Assembly (NCBI GenBank): GCA_016858145.1
Contig: JAEHOE010000148.1
Coordinates: forward strand, 124,001 to 188,000
DNA length: 64,000 nt
Source: Edaphochlamys debaryana
Taxonomy: Eukaryota > Chlorophyta > Chlorophyceae > Chlamydomonadales
Direction of reading: 5' to 3'
Shown here one piece after another: positions 11,601 through 21,500 of the stretch. A model generated the notes under the pieces. The model was not told the origin of the DNA, did no database searches, and saw nothing but the letters and a program-made list of their open reading frames with translations. Positions within the stretch are counted from its first letter, which is position 1. Every line of letters begins with the position of its first letter. A program made the translations under genes and the position numbers.

Positions 11601-14600
11601 TGACCCCCCGCCCCACCCCCCACCCCGCCGCACCCCTCTGCCCGAACAGTATGTTGTTGGGGTTGCCCCTCCACGCCAGGTCGGTGCAGGGGAGGCGGTC
11701 TGCGTTGCCCAGCACGGCGTCCAGCAGGAACAGGCGGCCCAGGCCCTCGAAGGTGGCCAGCTCCTGGGCGGGGACGGGGGGGTGAAAGGGGGTGAAAGCG
11801 TGTGTGTGTATGGGCGGGGGCGTGTCAGCACGGCATCCAGCAGGAACAGGAGGCCCAGGCCCTCGAAAGTGGCCAGCTCCTTCGAGGTTGGGGACGGGAA
11901 AAAAGACAGTGGGTATTAACGAGCTAAAGTGGAGAAGTCTGGTAAGGGGTGTGCCGAAGGCAGAGCCCTGCTGTTTCCCCCCACCCCGACCCCCTCTATC
12001 CTCCCCTGCCCTGACACCCTCGGACACAGCCCCTCCCTCCCCTCCCTCCCACCCCTTCCCACCCTTCACCTTGAAAACGTCCTCACACCCCCTTACTCCC
12101 CTCCCTAACCCCTCCTAACCCCCCCTCCCCCCCACCCCATCCCACCTTGAAGGCGTCCTCGCACTCAAACAGCGGCCGCCCCGGCACGCACTCCATCAGA
12201 CATAACCCCTGTCTCTTGCCTCTTGCCTCCCCAAATTAGCTAGGCGCTTTCGGGCTCGTTTCACTCAAATATCAACATAGTCTCTGGATTAGGATTAGCA
12301 CGCAAACGCCATACCTTGAAGGCGTCCTCGCACTCGAACAGCGGCCGCCCCGGCACGTACTCCATCAGCAGCACCACCGGCAGCGAGCCAAGCTCCGCCG
12401 CCAGCTCCCCGGCACCCGGGGCGGAGCCGAGCGCGGAGCAGGCCTCGAGCAGCGCCCGCCACTCCTCGGAGGAGGCGCCGGCCTGTGGGGGGGTGGGGCA
12501 GGAGGGGAGGGGGTGGTGGGGGTGGGGGTGGGGTTTCAGGCAGGCAGGCTGGTCACGTAAGGAGGTGGGAGTGGGGGCGCCAGTGCTCGGAGGAAGCGCC
12601 GGCCTGTGGGGGGAGGCAGGGGGGGATGTAGGGAGGCAAGAGGGGTGAGAGGATGGCAAGAGGGGGGGAGACGGGGGATGATTGGCGGCAGAAGTAGGGG
12701 GGAAGGAGGCATGGTTGGGAGCAGAGGGGCAGAAGCTGAGGGCAAGGGCGGGGGTATGGGGCGCGGGTGCCTGCCCAGAGCTCTCCGGTTAGCACGGACC
12801 TGAGAGGGCATGCGGCACCACCAAGGAAGAGCCCACCCGGCCTGTGACCACAACCTGGCAATCACCACCCCCACCCGGGCACCTGCCGTACTGGGCCTGC
12901 CGTACCTGTCGTACGATACGGCAGTCGGGTGAGGCAATGTCCAGGTGGCGGGTGAGCTCATTGGCGAATCTGGGGGGCGGGGGGTGGGGGGGTTAGCATG
13001 CAGGGACCGGATCCGTCAGGGCAAGGACGGGGCACGGGCTTCCGGGCTACGCCGCCGCACACCAAGCCCAGCCCGCGTGCCCCGCCGCCCCCGCAACGTT
13101 CCTTCCCTTCACTTTCCTACCCCCTGACCCGCCCCCTCCACACACACACACGCTCACCGTATCTAAGGCCGGCCGGCTAACTACCGCGCCTGAGACTCCC
13201 AGGCTCATGCGAGCAGCCCTTCACACACACGCTCACTGCTTCACCTGCACGATCAGCCTCTGGCCCCCTCTCCTCCCCTCCCCTCCTCCTAATGTAAAGG
13301 CAGGCGCCTGTCCCCCCCGCTCCCCCCCCCGCTCACTGCTCCGCCTGCATGAGCAGCCTCTTTGGCACCCCCTCCCTCCCTCCCCCCCCCCCCCCCTCCC
13401 CTCCCCCCCCCCCCTCCTCATGTCAAGGTAGACACCTGTATCCTACCCCCCCCCTAACCCCCCTGGCCCCCCCCGCTCACTGCTCCGCCTGCATGAGCAG
13501 CCGCGAGGGCCCCTCCCCCCCTCCCCTCCCCCCTCCCCCTCCCCCCCCTCCCCTCCCCCTCCCCCTCCCCTCCCCCTCCCCTCCCCCCCTCCCCTCCCCC
13601 CCTCCCCTACCACCCCCCCCTCCTACCCCCTCCCTCCCCCCCCTCCCCCCCCCTCCCCCCCCCCGCTCACTGCTCCGCCTGCATGAGCAGCCGCGAGGGC
13701 CCGAACTTGAGCACCGCCACGCCCTCCGCCTCCCCCGGGCGGGCGGGGGCGAAGAAGCAGAAGAACACGCGGCCGCCGCTGTTGACCTCCACCTGCTGGC
13801 GTGTGTGTGGAGGGGGGCGGGGGCGGGGGCGGGTAAGAGGGAGGGGAGGAGGCTGGGTGGGTGAAGGGAAGGGGTGAAGCGTGCAGAGGCTTGCAGTGCG
13901 CTGCGAGGGCCAGGGGGGGGGGGATGCATGAACGGCCCGGGGAGGAGACCACAACAACAGCCACGCGGTCTGGACTAAGCCAGGCGGGAAGGGGTCCTGC
14001 AGGGACCTGAGCAGACCGCAAACAGCCCGCCCGGGTCCGCCAGTATCCGCCCAGGGCTGCCGCACGCCCCCCCCCCCCCAACAGGGCCGCCGCGGGATCA
14101 CCCCCCCTACCTGCGCATGTGCCCCGTGCGCCTCCGCCTCCCCCCCCTTGAGGGCCTCCGTGGACACCACCCCGCGCAGGTGCGACCAGTTGATGCTCTT
14201 GTCGTCTGCAAGCACAAAGAGACGTGGCAAGGGGCTTAGAGGCAAACCTCGGGGGGGACATGACGTGGCGGAGGGGTTATTATAGACAACGGGGCGTAAT
14301 GCCGCGGTGTTGGCGTCGCATGATGTTGGCCGACAGGGTGGCGGAGGGGACTGGGGTCGGGCTCGGACACCGGCTCAAGGGGACCCTCCCTTCGCTGCCC
14401 CTCTTGGCTATATCCCCGGCCCCTTGGGGCGGAGTTTGGGCATACATGTTGCCGCCAAACCCAGGCATCTTGTGTCCCGGTGCAGGCTACTTGCCGATGG
14501 GGACGGGGGTGCCGAGCACGAGGCGTTGTTTGAAGGAGGAGCCGCGCAGCTGGGAGGGGGTGGCGGAGCGTTTGAAGGGGGCCTCCGAGAAGTCAACGCG

Positions 14601-14840
14601 CAGGTCCGGCACGGTCTCCTCTAGCAGAGCGGCGAGCTCCCGCGCCTCCGAGAGGTTGATGCCCAGCGCCTTGAGCGGCAGACCTGCGAAAGCCGGTCGC
14701 GGAAATGCACGATGCCGCTTGGCCGGGGCACAGCGCATGCAACTAGCCCCCTGTAGGGTCCTGGAGCCATCAGGGCATTCGTTAGTGCCAATACAGTGCT
14801 CATACTCACGCCATAGCTTTCCCAGCGCGCCCTCGCTCAT
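2612..14840 (-). CDS. PHS1: PHS1-type protein: actin-fragmin-kinase-like domain plus dual-specificity phosphatase
   Basis: Homologue of plant PROPYZAMIDE-HYPERSENSITIVE 1, which pairs an atypical kinase domain (known to phosphorylate alpha-tubulin) with a MAPK-phosphatase-like domain; role in microtubule control is inferred from family. Eighteen minus-strand exons: 14840-14810, 14683-14495, 14205-14111, 13795-13671, 12969-12906, 12482-12315, 11763-11634, 11312-11175, 10914-10771, 10476-10374, 9994-9803, 9574-6192, 5890-5784, 5473-5351, 4682-4505, 4290-4177, 3667-3537, 3218-2612; about 2006 residues. Kinase part (residues ~105-400): VAVLKFG lysine, GNADRLPC catalytic loop, RIVAIDS metal site. 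Residues ~460-1587 are Gly/Ser/Ala/Pro low complexity. The DSP has VPLRDVDEED and HCSEGKSRS; a zinc finger CPVC..H..H follows, as in plant PHS1. Odd: exon 8 is one base too long in a C-run, two introns use GC donors, and many junctions are duplicated in introns. Confidence 0.88.
3961..4205 (-). repeat. Duplicated 3' end and donor of PHS1 exon 16
   Basis: The end of exon 16 encoding AEFIQ followed by the GTGAG donor (true copy about 4177-4205) recurs at about 3961-3995 and 4060-4098 inside the downstream intron. Each copy keeps AEFIQ and GT. The flanking intron text ending CCCCAAACACATGCTCACCT is also shared between about 3945-3966 and 4155-4178, so the duplication unit is larger than the exon fragment. 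Confidence 0.8.
4636..4925 (-). repeat. Triplicated 5' end and acceptor of PHS1 exon 15
   Basis: Three copies, spaced about 110-125 bp, of the acceptor AAG plus the first ~50 exon bases encoding VRLEHMLRRLQVLQEA (true copy read as 4682 downward; others at about 4741-4800 and 4869-4922). The outer two differ by one residue (W for R). All three acceptors give the same phase, so any could be used, but only the innermost runs on into AAAQKPSRVLEGPQGLYVGG without interruption. Confidence 0.85.
5165..5345. repeat. GATCCA-rich intronic repeat
   Basis: PHS1 intron 14 carries a degenerate run of GATC-containing hexamers of the GATCCA/GATCTC type between about 5180 and 5340. The same hexamer forms runs at 7868-7912, 10700-10766, 18468-18530 and 30905-30945. 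Confidence 0.6.
5668..6022 (-). repeat. Copies of both ends of PHS1 exon 13
   Basis: The 3' end of exon 13 (encoding VAHWKEVF plus donor, 5784-5830) is repeated at about 5670-5716 in the downstream intron. Its 5' end (encoding LKSDLSLTMAL with acceptor CAG, about 5860-5893) is repeated at about 5985-6020 in the upstream intron. The single exon is therefore flanked on both sides by partial copies of itself. Confidence 0.8.
9956..10160 (-). repeat. Copy of 5' end of PHS1 exon 11
   Basis: The start of exon 11, encoding TAGGSGGPGSRVVAHY (9994 downward), has a diverged copy at about 10111-10160 reading TAGGLGGPGPSVVAHY in the upstream intron, about 155 bp away and in the same orientation. Substitutions are moderate, so this copy is older than some others. 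Confidence 0.75.
10455..10592 (-). repeat. Copy of 5' end of PHS1 exon 10
   Basis: The acceptor and first bases of exon 10 (encoding GLLEMMHAK, 10476 downward) recur about 105 bp upstream in the gene at about 10561-10592, including the TGTCAG acceptor, followed by an unrelated G-run. Confidence 0.8.
10700..10766. repeat. CCTGGATCTAAAAT / GATCCA tandem run
   Basis: Short tandem units of CCTGGATCTAAAAT pass into GATCCA hexamers immediately beyond the donor of PHS1 exon 9 (donor at 10770). Confidence 0.65.
11273..11510 (-). repeat. Copy of 5' end of PHS1 exon 8
   Basis: About 50 bases including the CTCAG acceptor and the codons for SRYCSRIVAIDSCV (exon 8, from 11312 downward) are repeated nearly perfectly at about 11454-11507. 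In the upstream copy the sequence leaves homology just after the conserved AIDS metal-binding motif. Confidence 0.85.
11711..11885 (-). repeat. Copy of 5' end of PHS1 exon 7
   Basis: The first ~55 bases of exon 7 (ELATFEGLGRLFLLDAVL, 11763 downward) are repeated at about 11829-11884 in the preceding intron with a few substitutions. Confidence 0.8.
12145..12368 (-). repeat. Copy of 3' end of PHS1 exon 6
   Basis: About 55 bases encoding MEYVPGRPLFECEDAFK plus donor (12315-12368) recur at about 12147-12200, and a weaker fragment lies near 12069-12090, all in the downstream intron and same orientation. Confidence 0.8.
13228..13693 (-). repeat. Four copies of the 3' end and donor of PHS1 exon 4
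   Basis: The junction fragment encoding RLLMQAEQ followed by GTGAGCGG occurs at about 13666-13693 (true exon end) and again near 13475-13505, 13331-13360 and, more diverged, 13228-13256. Long C- and T-rich runs separate the copies. Each copy retains the donor in the same phase. Confidence 0.88.
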
Positions 14841-16465
14841 TCTTCTCCGGTTGTGCGCCTCAGGGCAGCAGCCCACTCGTTAGCTAAATTTCAAGCTAAG
14901 TTGGCATTAATGCGGAAGGCCAGGTCGTTGTGCCGCGCCCGGGTGCGAGCCTGGCTTCAGCGGCATGGTTTTCAGGGCTTTTCAGACGCCCCCAGCTTCA
15001 TACATTCTGTGCACATTAACCGTATACACAAAAGCTGAGTAGTCGCGCCCTGCACCTCTAACCGCAGCTTCACGCGGCTCGGCTTTTGACTAGATCCAGG
15101 CGCCGCGGCGGTTCGCGCGTGTCGGTTTGCCCGCACTTTTCCCTCGCGGCAAAGTCACGCAGCCCTGTTACGTCGCGGGGGCAAAACGATGGCACTAGGG
15201 GGATTGGCGGGGTTACAGCGTGGGGACATACCCGGGGCTACGTCGTAAGGCTGGTGTGAGGGCAACTGGGCACCCTCCGCCCGGGACCGTTCCTATCTCG
15301 GGCGACTTGTGCGAAGGCACGTCCTTCCCCGCACGTACCCGGGACCGTTCCTCGGGTTCCTCCGCTCCATTTTACACCTCCCCAGCACCTCTGACCCATC
15401 TCCCCACCTTCCCCCGCCTCTACCCCAGCCGGCGCTCTAGGGCCAAGGGTACCAACAGCCTGGACGCCTCCCGCCCCTCTCCCCATCAACAGGGCCTTCA
15501 CCGGGGCTGCCCTCGGCCCCGACCCGGCCCGCTGAAGCCTCAAGGCGTGAGCCAGCCCGCCAGGCCGGACCTTCCTAGCCCTCTCCAACTGCTCAGCCTT
15601 GCGCAGTATGGCTAACACTGTCGACCATGGCCCGTGCCATCATGGGTACGGACCAAGCCCCGCATCCGCACTGGCACTTTGGCACACACCGTCGCACACG
15701 CGCGTACATACAACGCGACCCCCACCATCACGCAAGTAAGCTCTATGCAACATGGCATGCCGCCGCTATTGCAGCCTGCCAGGAGTATCACATGCAGCTA
15801 TTGCATCCCGCCGGCCCGACTACCGCTCGGCCCTCCTCTCACCCCCCCCCCCCGCCCCCTCCGTCGCGCGCCTTGCCACGTTGCCGCGGCTAGCCAGCGC
15901 GCCTACACCGCACGATAAGCGCGCCCACCCCATCCATCGCCCAGCCCACGCCCGAATCGCTTGGTCAGCCCGGCCAATGTCGGCTTGGCGCCCGTCACGC
16001 CACGGCGGCCTGCCCCTCACCCCGCACCCCTAGTACTACCCCAGCTTGACCCTACTGAAGCTCGTCGGCCAAAGCCGTTTCAAGCGCGACGCGCCCCGCT
16101 GGAGAGGCTGTCCCTCGTGGCAGCTGTCAGGCGGCCTGCCACGCACGCCGGTCGATGCGCGCTAGCTAGCTAGCACGCCGCTACCCGAGAACGATCTCAA
16201 GCTTCCTGCCCCGTCCTCGGCACGACGGCCTCGGCGAGGCCGCCCCCCGTTTGCTTGCGGAAGAGACCCCGGTCGTCTGCACCCCCACCTCCACCTCCAC
16301 CTTCGCTGGTCGCCCCATCTATCGCCCACCCGAGTCGCTTGACGAGCCCGGCCAGCGTCGACCTGGCAACCGTCAGGCCGCGGCGGGCTGCCACTCCGCG
16401 GCTGCCGGGATGGCGGCCTCAAAGAGGCTCACCCCCATCCCTCCCTCCCTAGCCCTACCCCGCTC
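14841..16465. other. Intergenic with diverged ~380-bp tandem duplication
   Basis: No gene recognised between the PHS1 start and the nicotinamidase stop. The part from about 15840 to 16465 looks like two diverged copies of one segment: the stretch around 15930-16013 matches that around 16313-16390, and the motif GCGGCGGGCTGCCAC recurs near 16378 and 16471. The nicotinamidase terminal exon therefore lies at one end of this duplicated block. A minus-strand TGTAA poly(A)-type signal is at 15213-15217. Confidence 0.5.
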
Positions 16466-16520
16466 TCAGGCCGCGGCGGGCTGCCACGTGGCAGCCGCCG
16501 AGATGACGGCCTCCGAGCTC
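16376..16520 (-). repeat. Duplicate of nicotinamidase terminal-exon end
   Basis: The last codons, stop and adjoining 3' bases of the nicotinamidase gene (about 16466-16515) are repeated with changes at about 16376-16425, just downstream. The copy keeps GGCCGCGGCGGGCTGCCAC. Confidence 0.7.
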
Positions 16521-19500
16521 ACCAGCTCCACCCCCGGCAGCCCCGCCATCTCCTCCACCGCCGCCGCCTCCTCGGCGCCGCCCAGCCCCCGAACGCCGTC
16601 CACCACCACCCACACCTGCGGGGGGAGGGTAGGAGCGGAGGGAGTGGGGGGAGACGATCACATACGGTAGTAACCATGAACGCGGAAGGCGTAAGCGGGA
16701 CGGATGTACCTTGGTCAAGACCGGGGGAGCCATCCTGCGCCCCTGCCCCGCGCCATAGGGTGCACTGCTCACCTCGTAGCCCAGCCGCACGGCGTCCTGG
16801 GGGGCGGGTGCGGGAAAGGGGAACCAGGATCAAAGCCTTCCTCTTGGGCAGAGAGAACCAAGTAGAGCGCAGCGACAGCACAGCACAGCACGGGCGCAGC
16901 ACGAGCACAGCACGAGCACAGCATGAGCGCAGCACGCACAGCACGGGACTAGCCGCTCACCCTCACGGTCCACAGCACGCAATACTCGGTGGCCACCCCC
17001 GCCACCAGCAGCCGCGTCACACCCCCCGCCTGGAGGGCGGACTGCAGGCGGCTGGGGTGCAGCCTGGGGGGGGGGGGAGGAGGGGGTGTGTGTGGAGGGA
17101 AGGAGGGAGAGTGAGGGGACGGTTGTGTGAGCTGGCCGTTGGATCTATTCTGGGGGGGGACACCTTTGGGGGCTTGCTGTTCCCGCGCCCCACCTCGCAC
17201 CCCGCGGGCCCTCCCCTGGCTGACCACTGACCCTCTGTCCGCGGTCAGCTCGTGCCAACACAGCCAACACAGCCAAAACAGCCTGCGTACTAGCACATCA
17301 CGTCCGGCGGGCGGACGGGAACCTCCTGTGCACTGTACCACGTCGCCCCACCCGCAGTCGCATGTGAACTGACACACCACGCGGCTCGTGCTCCCCCACC
17401 CGCAAACCTCCACGGACAACCCCCGGGAGTTGGCGCACCAAAGTGCAGTCAGTGGCTGGGTCTGAGGAGCCCCCGGCCCCCTCATCGCGCTCCCCTCCAA
17501 ACACTATGGCTGCACGCTTACTGCACATACCGCAAGCTTACTTGGGTTTTGTTCAATGGGTGCACCCCGGGACACGGGACCATGGCACACCACCACCATC
17601 ACTACACTGGTACTCTTTCCGCGTTCATGGGTTTCCTCACAATCAATTGCACGGTATGGAGGAGTACGACCCCCGGCGGGAGGGCGAGGATCTCGCGTTG
17701 ACCGCCGCCCTCCCGCCGGGGGTCGTACTCCTCCATACCTCGCAACTGAGCGAGTGTGTGGGGCTTTATGCATGGCGTCAGAAATCACCCTGCCTGGCTC
17801 GATTGTGCAACGCTGGTTGCCGATGTCCCACGGATCCCAAGCGTCGTCTCGGCCCCCGCCGTAACACAGTCGCACACCACAGGCTGTGATTTGGGTGGGT
17901 TTGGGTTGAGCTGTAGACAGCCGCCAACGAGCCCTCAAGCGGCCTGCGTATCCCAGGCGCCATATCACCCGCCGACTCGCAACCGCAAACCACAGCTCCC
18001 CCCGCCGTATGCATCCTTGTGGCCCCGCCCCGCCTCGCCCGTCTGCTGACCCTGTCCCGAAAGGTCCCGACCCAACGCAGCTCGCCCGCCCGCACTCACC
18101 CCAGGTTGTCGGCAAAGGCGCTGTAGCCATCCACCGCCCCCTGCGCGTGGGGTGGGTTGGGGTTGGGATTCACAGCCTGAGTTATGAGCACGTCACTCTT
18201 TGGTGCAGTCCCCACGATGCCTGGTGACAAAGCCTGTGTCCGCAGCCCTGTCACGCCTGCACAAGTCCAACCGCGTCCGTATTCCACAACCGTAACCGTA
18301 ATAGTAACCGTAACCGTAACCGTAACCGTAACAACCGCCCACCTGCGCGCCCTTGCGGATGACCAGGTCCGAGGGCAGCCCCGCCAGCAGCCCCAGGGCC
18401 AGATCCGCCCCCTGGCGCCCCGCCACACAGTGCTCGGGCCACAGCCGCTGCAGCACCACCTCGGTTCCGGATCCAGATCCAGAGCCAGATCTTCCAGATC
18501 CTCCGGATCCCGCAGATCCAGACTCGGCGTCGCCGGGGCTGCAGCAGCCCCCGGCCGGCTCGTCGGGATCCGCGGATTCCGAATCCGCGCCGGCCGCCGA
18601 AGCGGGGGCAGTGGATCCGTCTTCGCCCGACTCTGAGCCCAGGCCCCCGCCAGAGCCCACCCCGGTAGTCCCCTGCGCCTCCTCCGCCGCGCCGGATCCC
18701 GTCCAGAAGCCTCCAACTGCCTCGCCCACGTCGGACTCCGTCGCCGGTGGCGGCGGCGGCGGCGACAGCACCGCGCCTGCCGTTGCCGTCAGCGCGGCGG
18801 CGGGCACGCCGCCGGGCTCGCCGCTGCCCTCCCACCTCACTCGGGCTGACGAGGAGCTTCCCAGGGACGTGGCGGGAGGGGAGCCGCTGGGCGGCGTGGC
18901 TGCCGCCGCGTCGGTCGCCGGCCCCGGCTGCGCGCCGCCGCCGCCGCTGCCTGGGCTGGGAAGCGACAGCGGCGGAAGGTGCGGGAAGATGCCGTGGGGC
19001 GGCGTGGGGTCTGGGTGCTGCCCGCCGTCACGGCTGCCGCCGCCGCTGCCGCCGCCGTCGCTGTTGCTAAGGGCGCTGGCGAGGGCGTGGATTGCTTGGT
19101 CCGCGGGGGAGGGGTGGCCCGAGGGGGAGGGGGAGGGGGAGGAGCGGAGCCCGCCCGAACGCGCCGACGACGGGGGCGCGCCCAGCTCCTGCCCCGGCCC
19201 CGGCCCCTGCTCCCGCACCCCCTCGCCCCCCGCCACATCCCCCGCCTCCATCGGCCCAGTGGGCAACCCCACCTCCCCCGCCTCCCCCGCCCCCCACCCA
19301 CCCGCCAGCCCCCCCGCGGCAAGGACCAGGTCCGGCTCCGACCGCGACGCGAGGTCCCGCGCCGCCGCCGCCTGCCCCCCCCCGGCGGCGCTGTTCCAGC
19401 CCGCGGCGTGCATGCGACGGCGCAGGGCGGGGCCCAGCAGGGCCTTGTGCGCCAGGAGCTCCCGCTTCTGACGGGAGGTGCTGTGGGACGTGCATGGAAT

Positions 19501-21500
19501 GAGAGGGTTTGGGGAGATTAGATCAGATACGTTGGGTTAGATAGGCATGACATGTATGGGCTTGGGAAGGGCCGTAAGGGCCAGGAGCTCCCGTTTCTGG
19601 CGGGAGGTGCTGTGGGGCGTGTGAGAATTGGGAGGGGTATGGCACGGAAACTTCTTATAGGATTAGGTTGGCATGTATGGGCTTGGGAAGAGCCTTGTGC
19701 GCCAGGAGCTCCCGCGGAACGTGAGCGGTCAACCCAGGCGGCGGAATGAAGCGGTGCATACGAGCGCACGGGTCGGCGCTGTTGTGCAGAGACGAGGCAG
19801 CACCTATCCAGCTGCCACGACCCCACAACCCCCTGCGGTCCCTCACTGTCAACCCAAGCTCTAGCACCCATTGGAGGGCCTCGGGCAAAGCATGATTGAG
19901 TCATCAGCTAGCATCCCATCCATGCATTCAAGAGCTCCGTTCAAAACGCACCTGTGGGATAGCAGCTCCGCCGCCTTGGCCTCCCGCGTCTCCGACGACT
20001 CGCTGCTCGAGCTGCCGCGCGGCTCTGGGCTCGCGCCCCCCTCCTCCACCGCCTCCGCCGCGTCCACCTCCGCCGCCACCGCCGCCGCCTCAGACCTAGC
20101 CACCGCCTCCGCCACCGCCTCCGTCGCGGCGGAGGCGGAGGCAAAGGGGTCGAGCCCAGCGCCGCCGGTGGCGGTGGCGGTGGCGGCGACGTCGTCGTCC
20201 AGGTGCTCCGACAGGATGGGCTCATCGGCGGCGGCGGCGGCGGCAGACGCCTCCGCCAGCTGCGTCGGCACCGTCAGCGGCGGGTCCGTGGTGGCGGCGG
20301 CGGCCTCGGGCTCCGACTCGGGGAGCGCGAGCTGCCGCTGGACGTCCCAGGCCGAGCCGGCGGCGGCGGCCCGGCACCGCCGGCCGCAGCGGGAGCACTC
20401 GAGCAGCTCTCCCGAACGCTTGTCGTACACGAGCCGTACGTACTGCCGCCGCGGCGGCGGCGGCTTGGCGTCCCCTGGCGGCGCCTCCGGCGGCGGCGCC
20501 GCATCGGCGGCACCCGCTAGCGCCGGCGCCGGCGGCGGCGGCAGGGGCAGCGGCGGCGGCGGCGCGTGCGAGGAGGTGAAGCTGACGTGGCCTGGCGGGT
20601 GGAAGTCCTGGGTGAAGGCCACCACTGCGAGATGGTCCCTGCAGCTGCGGCGGATCTGTACGGCAGCATGTGGGGCGCACGGGGTCTCCGTACAACCGTG
20701 TGCTGCAGGCCGGGAGCTGAGCGCAGCACAGTGGTTTGCCCCCCACCTGCCACCCTAGCCCCTACCGAGGCACCCCTCGCCCTTAATCTCCTTAACCTGT
20801 TGAATCGCCCCCATGCTGGCCATGCCTGCATGCCACGTGCGCCGCGCAGCTCCCCCGTACCGGCCCCCTCGCCCCCTTCCCGCCCGGCCCCCCCATCGCC
20901 TGTGCTCCCGTCACAGGAGCTGTCTCCATAAAACCCCTGCCCCACTTCAGCCCCCAGCCCCTTCTGCCCCCTCCATAACGCATGATGACGGGCACAACCT
21001 CCTCCCCCCCTGGCCCCCCCCCTGCCCCCCAACCCCCCTGCCCCCCCACCTTGTTGATGACGGGCACCACCTCCTCGCCACGGGGAATGGCCAGCGCACC
21101 CCTGGGGCGAGAGGACATCAGGGGGCGGGACGGAGGACGGGGGTGAAGGGAAGGCGTTCGTCAGGACTGGCCCCAGCGGCCCAACCGACACAGGGCCAAG
21201 CAAGCGTGGAGGGGCAGCGGGCGCGGGGAGGTCCCGGGCTGGGCCCGGAGAGGGGTGCGGCAGGACCGCGCGAGGGAAGCGCCGGGGGCTGAGCGCGGGC
21301 GAACTCCAGGCCACAGCTCCCGACCCGGTTCCCGCGATGCCCGGTTTAGGCTCTCACCCCGGCGCGATAAAGTCGTGCTGCACGTCTATGATGATAAAAG
21401 CAGCTCTCGGGGCCGGGGCGGTAGAGGGCGCGCGCGCAGGGAGGTCGGCGCTCGGCAGAGGCTCGCGCGAGCCCAGAGCGGAGCTCGCTCCCGGAGGCAT
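16466..21500 (-). CDS. Nicotinamidase (PncA-type isochorismatase-fold amidohydrolase) with giant insertions
   Basis: Hydrolyses nicotinamide to nicotinate in NAD salvage (family knowledge). Eight exons: 21500-21358, 21101-21050, 20655-19952, 19480-18343, 18140-18100, 17063-16961, 16796-16773, 16615-16466; about 784 residues, against roughly 210-250 for usual enzymes. All key residues are present: catalytic Asp in FIIIDVQHDF (~residue 39), metal ligands in TQDFHPPGH and WPEHC, catalytic Lys in LVIRKG, the GYSAF motif and catalytic Cys in GVATEYCV. Two Ala/Ser/Glu-rich insertions, roughly 200 and 330 residues, split the fold before KRELLAHK and before WPEHC; the first holds a CSRCGRRC cluster. 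Start chosen as the ATG at 21500, which keeps an open frame into the first strand. Exon 7 is only 24 bases. Confidence 0.88.
17653..17739. repeat. Perfect 34-bp inverted repeat (hairpin) in nicotinamidase intron 5
   Basis: Arms 17653-17686 and 17706-17739 are exact reverse complements; the loop is 17687-17705 (19 bases). Outside the perfect core the complementarity seems to continue weakly (GCAATTGA against GCAACTGA reversed). Arm begins GGTATGGAGGAGTACGACCC. Candidate small-RNA hairpin or remnant of a fold-back element; no transposase or clear target-site duplication seen. Confidence 0.9.
18289..18337. repeat. (CCGTAA)n microsatellite
   Basis: About seven hexamer units, one interrupted by ATAGTAA, in nicotinamidase intron 4 just past the exon 4 donor. 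It is not the TTTAGGG or TTTTAGGG algal telomere unit. Confidence 0.85.
18462..18530. repeat. GATCCA run inside nicotinamidase exon 4
   Basis: In-frame GATCCA-type hexamers encode a Ser-Gly run (GSGSGSGTE on the minus strand) within the second insertion of the enzyme. Confidence 0.75.
19446..19720 (-). repeat. Copies of 5' end of nicotinamidase exon 4
   Basis: The exon 4 start encoding STSRQKRELLAHK (acceptor at 19481-19482) is repeated at about 19571-19617 with its acceptor, and partially at 19690-19716 without it. The intervening text around GGCATG(T)ATGGGCTTGGGAA is shared, so the unit is about 120 bp. Confidence 0.85.
20975..21080 (-). repeat. Copy of 3' part of nicotinamidase exon 2
   Basis: The exon 2 segment encoding GEEVVPVINK (21050-21080) is repeated about 75 bp downstream in the gene at about 20975-21005 as GEEVVPVIMR. 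Confidence 0.75.

Noticed and set aside
14280..14468. Additional PHS1 exon reading MPGFGGNMYAQ
   Set aside because: Exons 2 and 3 already join in phase through a consensus GC donor; adding this segment needs unsupported splice sites.
15238..15618. Minus-strand frame of 126 codons beginning MLAILRKAEQLERARK
   Set aside because: No family resemblance, no conserved neighbour exons, and it lies in a low-information intergenic stretch; could be an untranslated leader but not supported as a gene.
18289..18337. Interstitial telomere
   Set aside because: The CCGTAA unit does not match TTTAGGG or TTTTAGGG telomere repeats of green algae.
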